64,000 bases of DNA, from contig QJNS01000148.1 of the NCBI GenBank assembly GCA_004154925.1, positions 62,001-126,000 on the forward strand, written 5' to 3'. Positions 61,301-64,000 of this stretch are shown piece after piece (position 1 is the stretch's first letter; every line of letters begins with the position of its first letter). A program made the translations under genes and the position numbers. The notes beneath the pieces were generated by a model, which was not told the DNA's origin, ran no database searches, and saw only the letters and a program-made list of their open reading frames with translations. Source of the DNA: Monosporascus cannonballus (Eukaryota > Ascomycota > Sordariomycetes > Xylariales).

Positions 61301-64000
61301 TAGTTATTTTATAATTATAACGATTTTCTTAAGGTTTATTTTAATATCTTTTACAGTAATAATATGTCTTAAATATTTTATTTTTATTCGTGGAATTAAT
61401 ATTTTTTTATTAACAAATAACATTACGTTTTATAAAGCTTAAAAAACTGTATAAATGTATTTTAGATATGCTTTCTTTGTTTCGAAAAAAAATGAAAATG
61501 TCGTCAAGATAGCAAACGATAAAAATATCGATATATTTTCGTAGTATATAATTTATTATCCGTTAAAAGGTTATTAATATATTTATAGGTCCTATTAATA
61601 TAACTAAATACTTAAATAATCCGTATTTTGTTTTAAAAGCTATTTTTTATGCGTATTTCTTTTTAATTTTAATAAAGTTATATTTATTTTTAACATCGAA
61701 TATTATAAATTATTTAATTCCGTAAAATTGGTTTTTTCATTTCCGTAATTAAAAATAATAATATTCGATTTTTAATAATAATATCGTTTAATTATCGATA
61801 ATTAATCATAAGTCGTAATTTTTCGTTTTTTTAATATAAAAAGCATAAGGTATTTTATTAATAATTTTAAAAGTCGAATCCATCTTTTTTATAACCGATC
61901 TTCTAGATATTCTTTAAAAGTACGTAATTCGTTTCCGTTAAAGTTGTAAAAGAGATAAAACTTCGTCGAAAATCCTTTCTTAAAAATTATTTCATAATTT
62001 TATTTATTATGTTTTAATAACTTTATATCGAATTCCTTTTTAAAAAGCTGCTTATATCTGTAATATTATAATAGCATATTAATTAAATCTTCTAATTTTT
62101 AAAGTTGTTATTATTATTTTACATTATTATTTAATTGCTTTAATTTTGCTTTGATAATAATAACGATACGTCGTATTTTTCTTTAATGCCCGTTTTTTTT
62201 TACGTTTTATCTTTTTAGGTAATAAGGTTTCTGTCGTATCCTTATACTTATATTCGTCGCTATTACCTATCGAATATTATGATCTTAATTTTTTCTTTTT
62301 TTATTCGTTAATAGGGTATAAAGTGAAGCTTATTTAGCCAATTCTTTTATTAATTAAAATTCGGTACTGGCATCTCTATAATAATCCTAAAATCATATCG
62401 TAATTTTCAAGTAAAATAATATCGAAATTAACTGTTTAATATTATTTTTAAATAAAAATTTCGAAGTAATTAATTTCGCAGATAATTTTTTCGTTATCGT
62501 AAACAAATTTCTAACCTTCGGCATTTGTCGTTATATAAGGTTTTAACTTATATCTCCATAATAATTTAAGCTTATTAATTACATCCGGTATAATGTAATT
62601 CCCGCTCAAAGCTTCGCAATCTATTATTGCGATATACTAATACGTTTTAATTCGTATTTCTAGAATAATAAGATTATTAACGTTTTTTATCGTTACGTTT
62701 AAAGCCCTTTTCGAAAGTTTCCTTTAATTTTTTTACGTTTTATCATCTTACGGCTTTTTTATAAATAACCTTTTTCTTTTAATTTTTATTTGAATTTATT
62801 AAGGTTTATTTATATTTTTGCGTTTAATACCTCAAATTGTTATATTTGTTATTATTACCGGCGTATTGTTCTGTTAAATTATATTACTTGTTTTTAATTT
62901 TGTTGTAATCTTTTTCTTTATCGAATAAATTATTTTCTCATATTTGCGATTACATCTTGTTATACGTCGTTTTAATTATTATTTTAAAAATCGCTTATAA
63001 GCTAACGTATTTTTCCCTTAATAATCTTTTTTTCGTAAGGGTTTATAATAAATACCAACTGAAAATAAAAGTTCGTAATAACTTTTTAGCAATATTTTTT
63101 TACTATACGTTAAATTAATTTTTTTTCCGTTTGATAATTATATTATCCATAATAACAAAAGGGGTTTTCCTGCGGATGTTGTTTTTTTTCGGGCCAGCTT
63201 TTTATTTCGGCCAGTTACTGGATATCTTTTAGGGTTATGGTTTGAAAATATTAATACTATTACTTATTATCCTTGTTATTTCCGATACGGTTTGAAAAAT
63301 TAAATCTCTTATAATATATACGAGTAATTTTTACGTAAATATGTTATTTTTACTGTTTATAATCGAGATATTTTCGTCGTCGACAATATATGGCATATAT
63401 TTTGCCGTATTAATCAGGGGTTCCGAGATAGATTTTTTTCGTTTAATTCTGATATTTGCGTAACAATTTTTATAATGCTTTTTATTATATTGGTAACGTT
63501 TATTAAATTAACTTTCTGGCTTTTCGCATTTTTTATTGGATTTCTTATTATGGAGAACTTCGTATGTACTTAAATTAAATCATGTTAATAGATTTAGTTC
63601 CGTTTTTTTGATTTTTTCCGAATTATGTTTTAGGTACGTGTTTTTAATTATTTTAACGGGGCTTTTTAGGTGCTTTATACCATATTATCTTATATTCTAT
63701 TTTGTTGCAGTTGTAACATTTGGTTTGGCTTTAGTCCTTCTTATAAATAGCTCCCAGTTCTATAGGTCCTGGTTTTATGCTAAAAAAATATTGCTATATC
63801 GAAAAATATTAATATTAGCCATATATCGATATTTGTTATTATTTTTTTCCTTTGCTACCTTTAATACGTTATACGTATTGTTAATCGTTAATCCTAATTA
63901 TTATAACGATATAATTCGATAAATAATTAGGCCGATCGAACTTAAAAAGTTTTTTTTTTGCATTTGTTTTTCAGGCCGTCGAAAAACTTGGCCATTAATA
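61301..64000 (-). mobile_element. Inverted chromovirus F, truncated, runs off the window
   Basis: Minus-strand reverse transcriptase has CYLDDIFIFF near 61494-61525 and further blocks up to about 61960. Protease lies near 62500-62680, and gag from about 63000 to the window edge, with the conserved block (YMPYIVDDENISI) at about 63290-63430. The RNase H, integrase and LTR end is missing. A 128-codon hydrophobic frame on the plus strand at 63536-63922 is antisense to gag and should not be called a gene. Confidence 0.75.

Noticed and set aside
63536..63922. 128-codon open frame on the plus strand, hydrophobic, like a membrane protein
   Set aside because: It runs antisense to the gag of the inverted chromovirus F, and AT-rich DNA readily gives Phe/Leu/Ile/Tyr-rich frames.

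Overview
This window looks like a gene-poor, very AT-rich block of a nuclear chromosome from a filamentous ascomycete (Pezizomycotina). The signs are degraded Ty3/gypsy chromoviruses, a Ty1/copia element, a PIF/Harbinger transposon, a HET-domain gene relic and a fungal DUF4360 gene. The paired LTRs of single elements differ almost only by C-to-T and G-to-A changes, mostly CA to TA and TG to TA. That is the signature of repeat-induced point mutation (RIP). I cannot name the species. I saw no tRNA, rRNA, CRISPR array or telomere repeat.

Layout. (1) 1-12670: a copia element on the minus strand (128-12670), with one LTR split by a full-length minus-strand gypsy element (260-7381, 5-bp target duplication TATAT). 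(2) 12671-26029: remnants of at least three plus-strand gypsy elements. The last one's 3' LTR is split by a well-preserved solo LTR (25264-25678, duplication AAAAC). (3) 26071-29489: a PIF/Harbinger element with terminal inverted repeats, TTA duplications and a dead transposase. (4) About 30000-35200: an island of ordinary base composition. It holds the only intact-looking gene, a secreted DUF4360 protein (30165-30984, minus, one intron), then an unidentified coding relic, a broken HET-domain gene and two LTR relics. (5) 35201-50686: an LTR split twice, by a chromovirus (35701-42824, itself carrying a solo LTR) and by another gypsy element (43041-50210). (6) 50687-64000: truncated, partly inverted chromovirus pieces, including an LTR-LTR palindrome near 54347 and a head-on junction near 61250.

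No element encodes an intact protein: reading frames are full of stops, catalytic Asp residues have become Asn, and zinc-knuckle Cys residues have become Tyr. The HET relic and its neighbour carry the same kind of damage in the island, which suggests RIP spread there, while the DUF4360 gene stayed open. The related chromovirus LTRs all keep a TCACGTGA-type palindrome beside a variable short-repeat segment.
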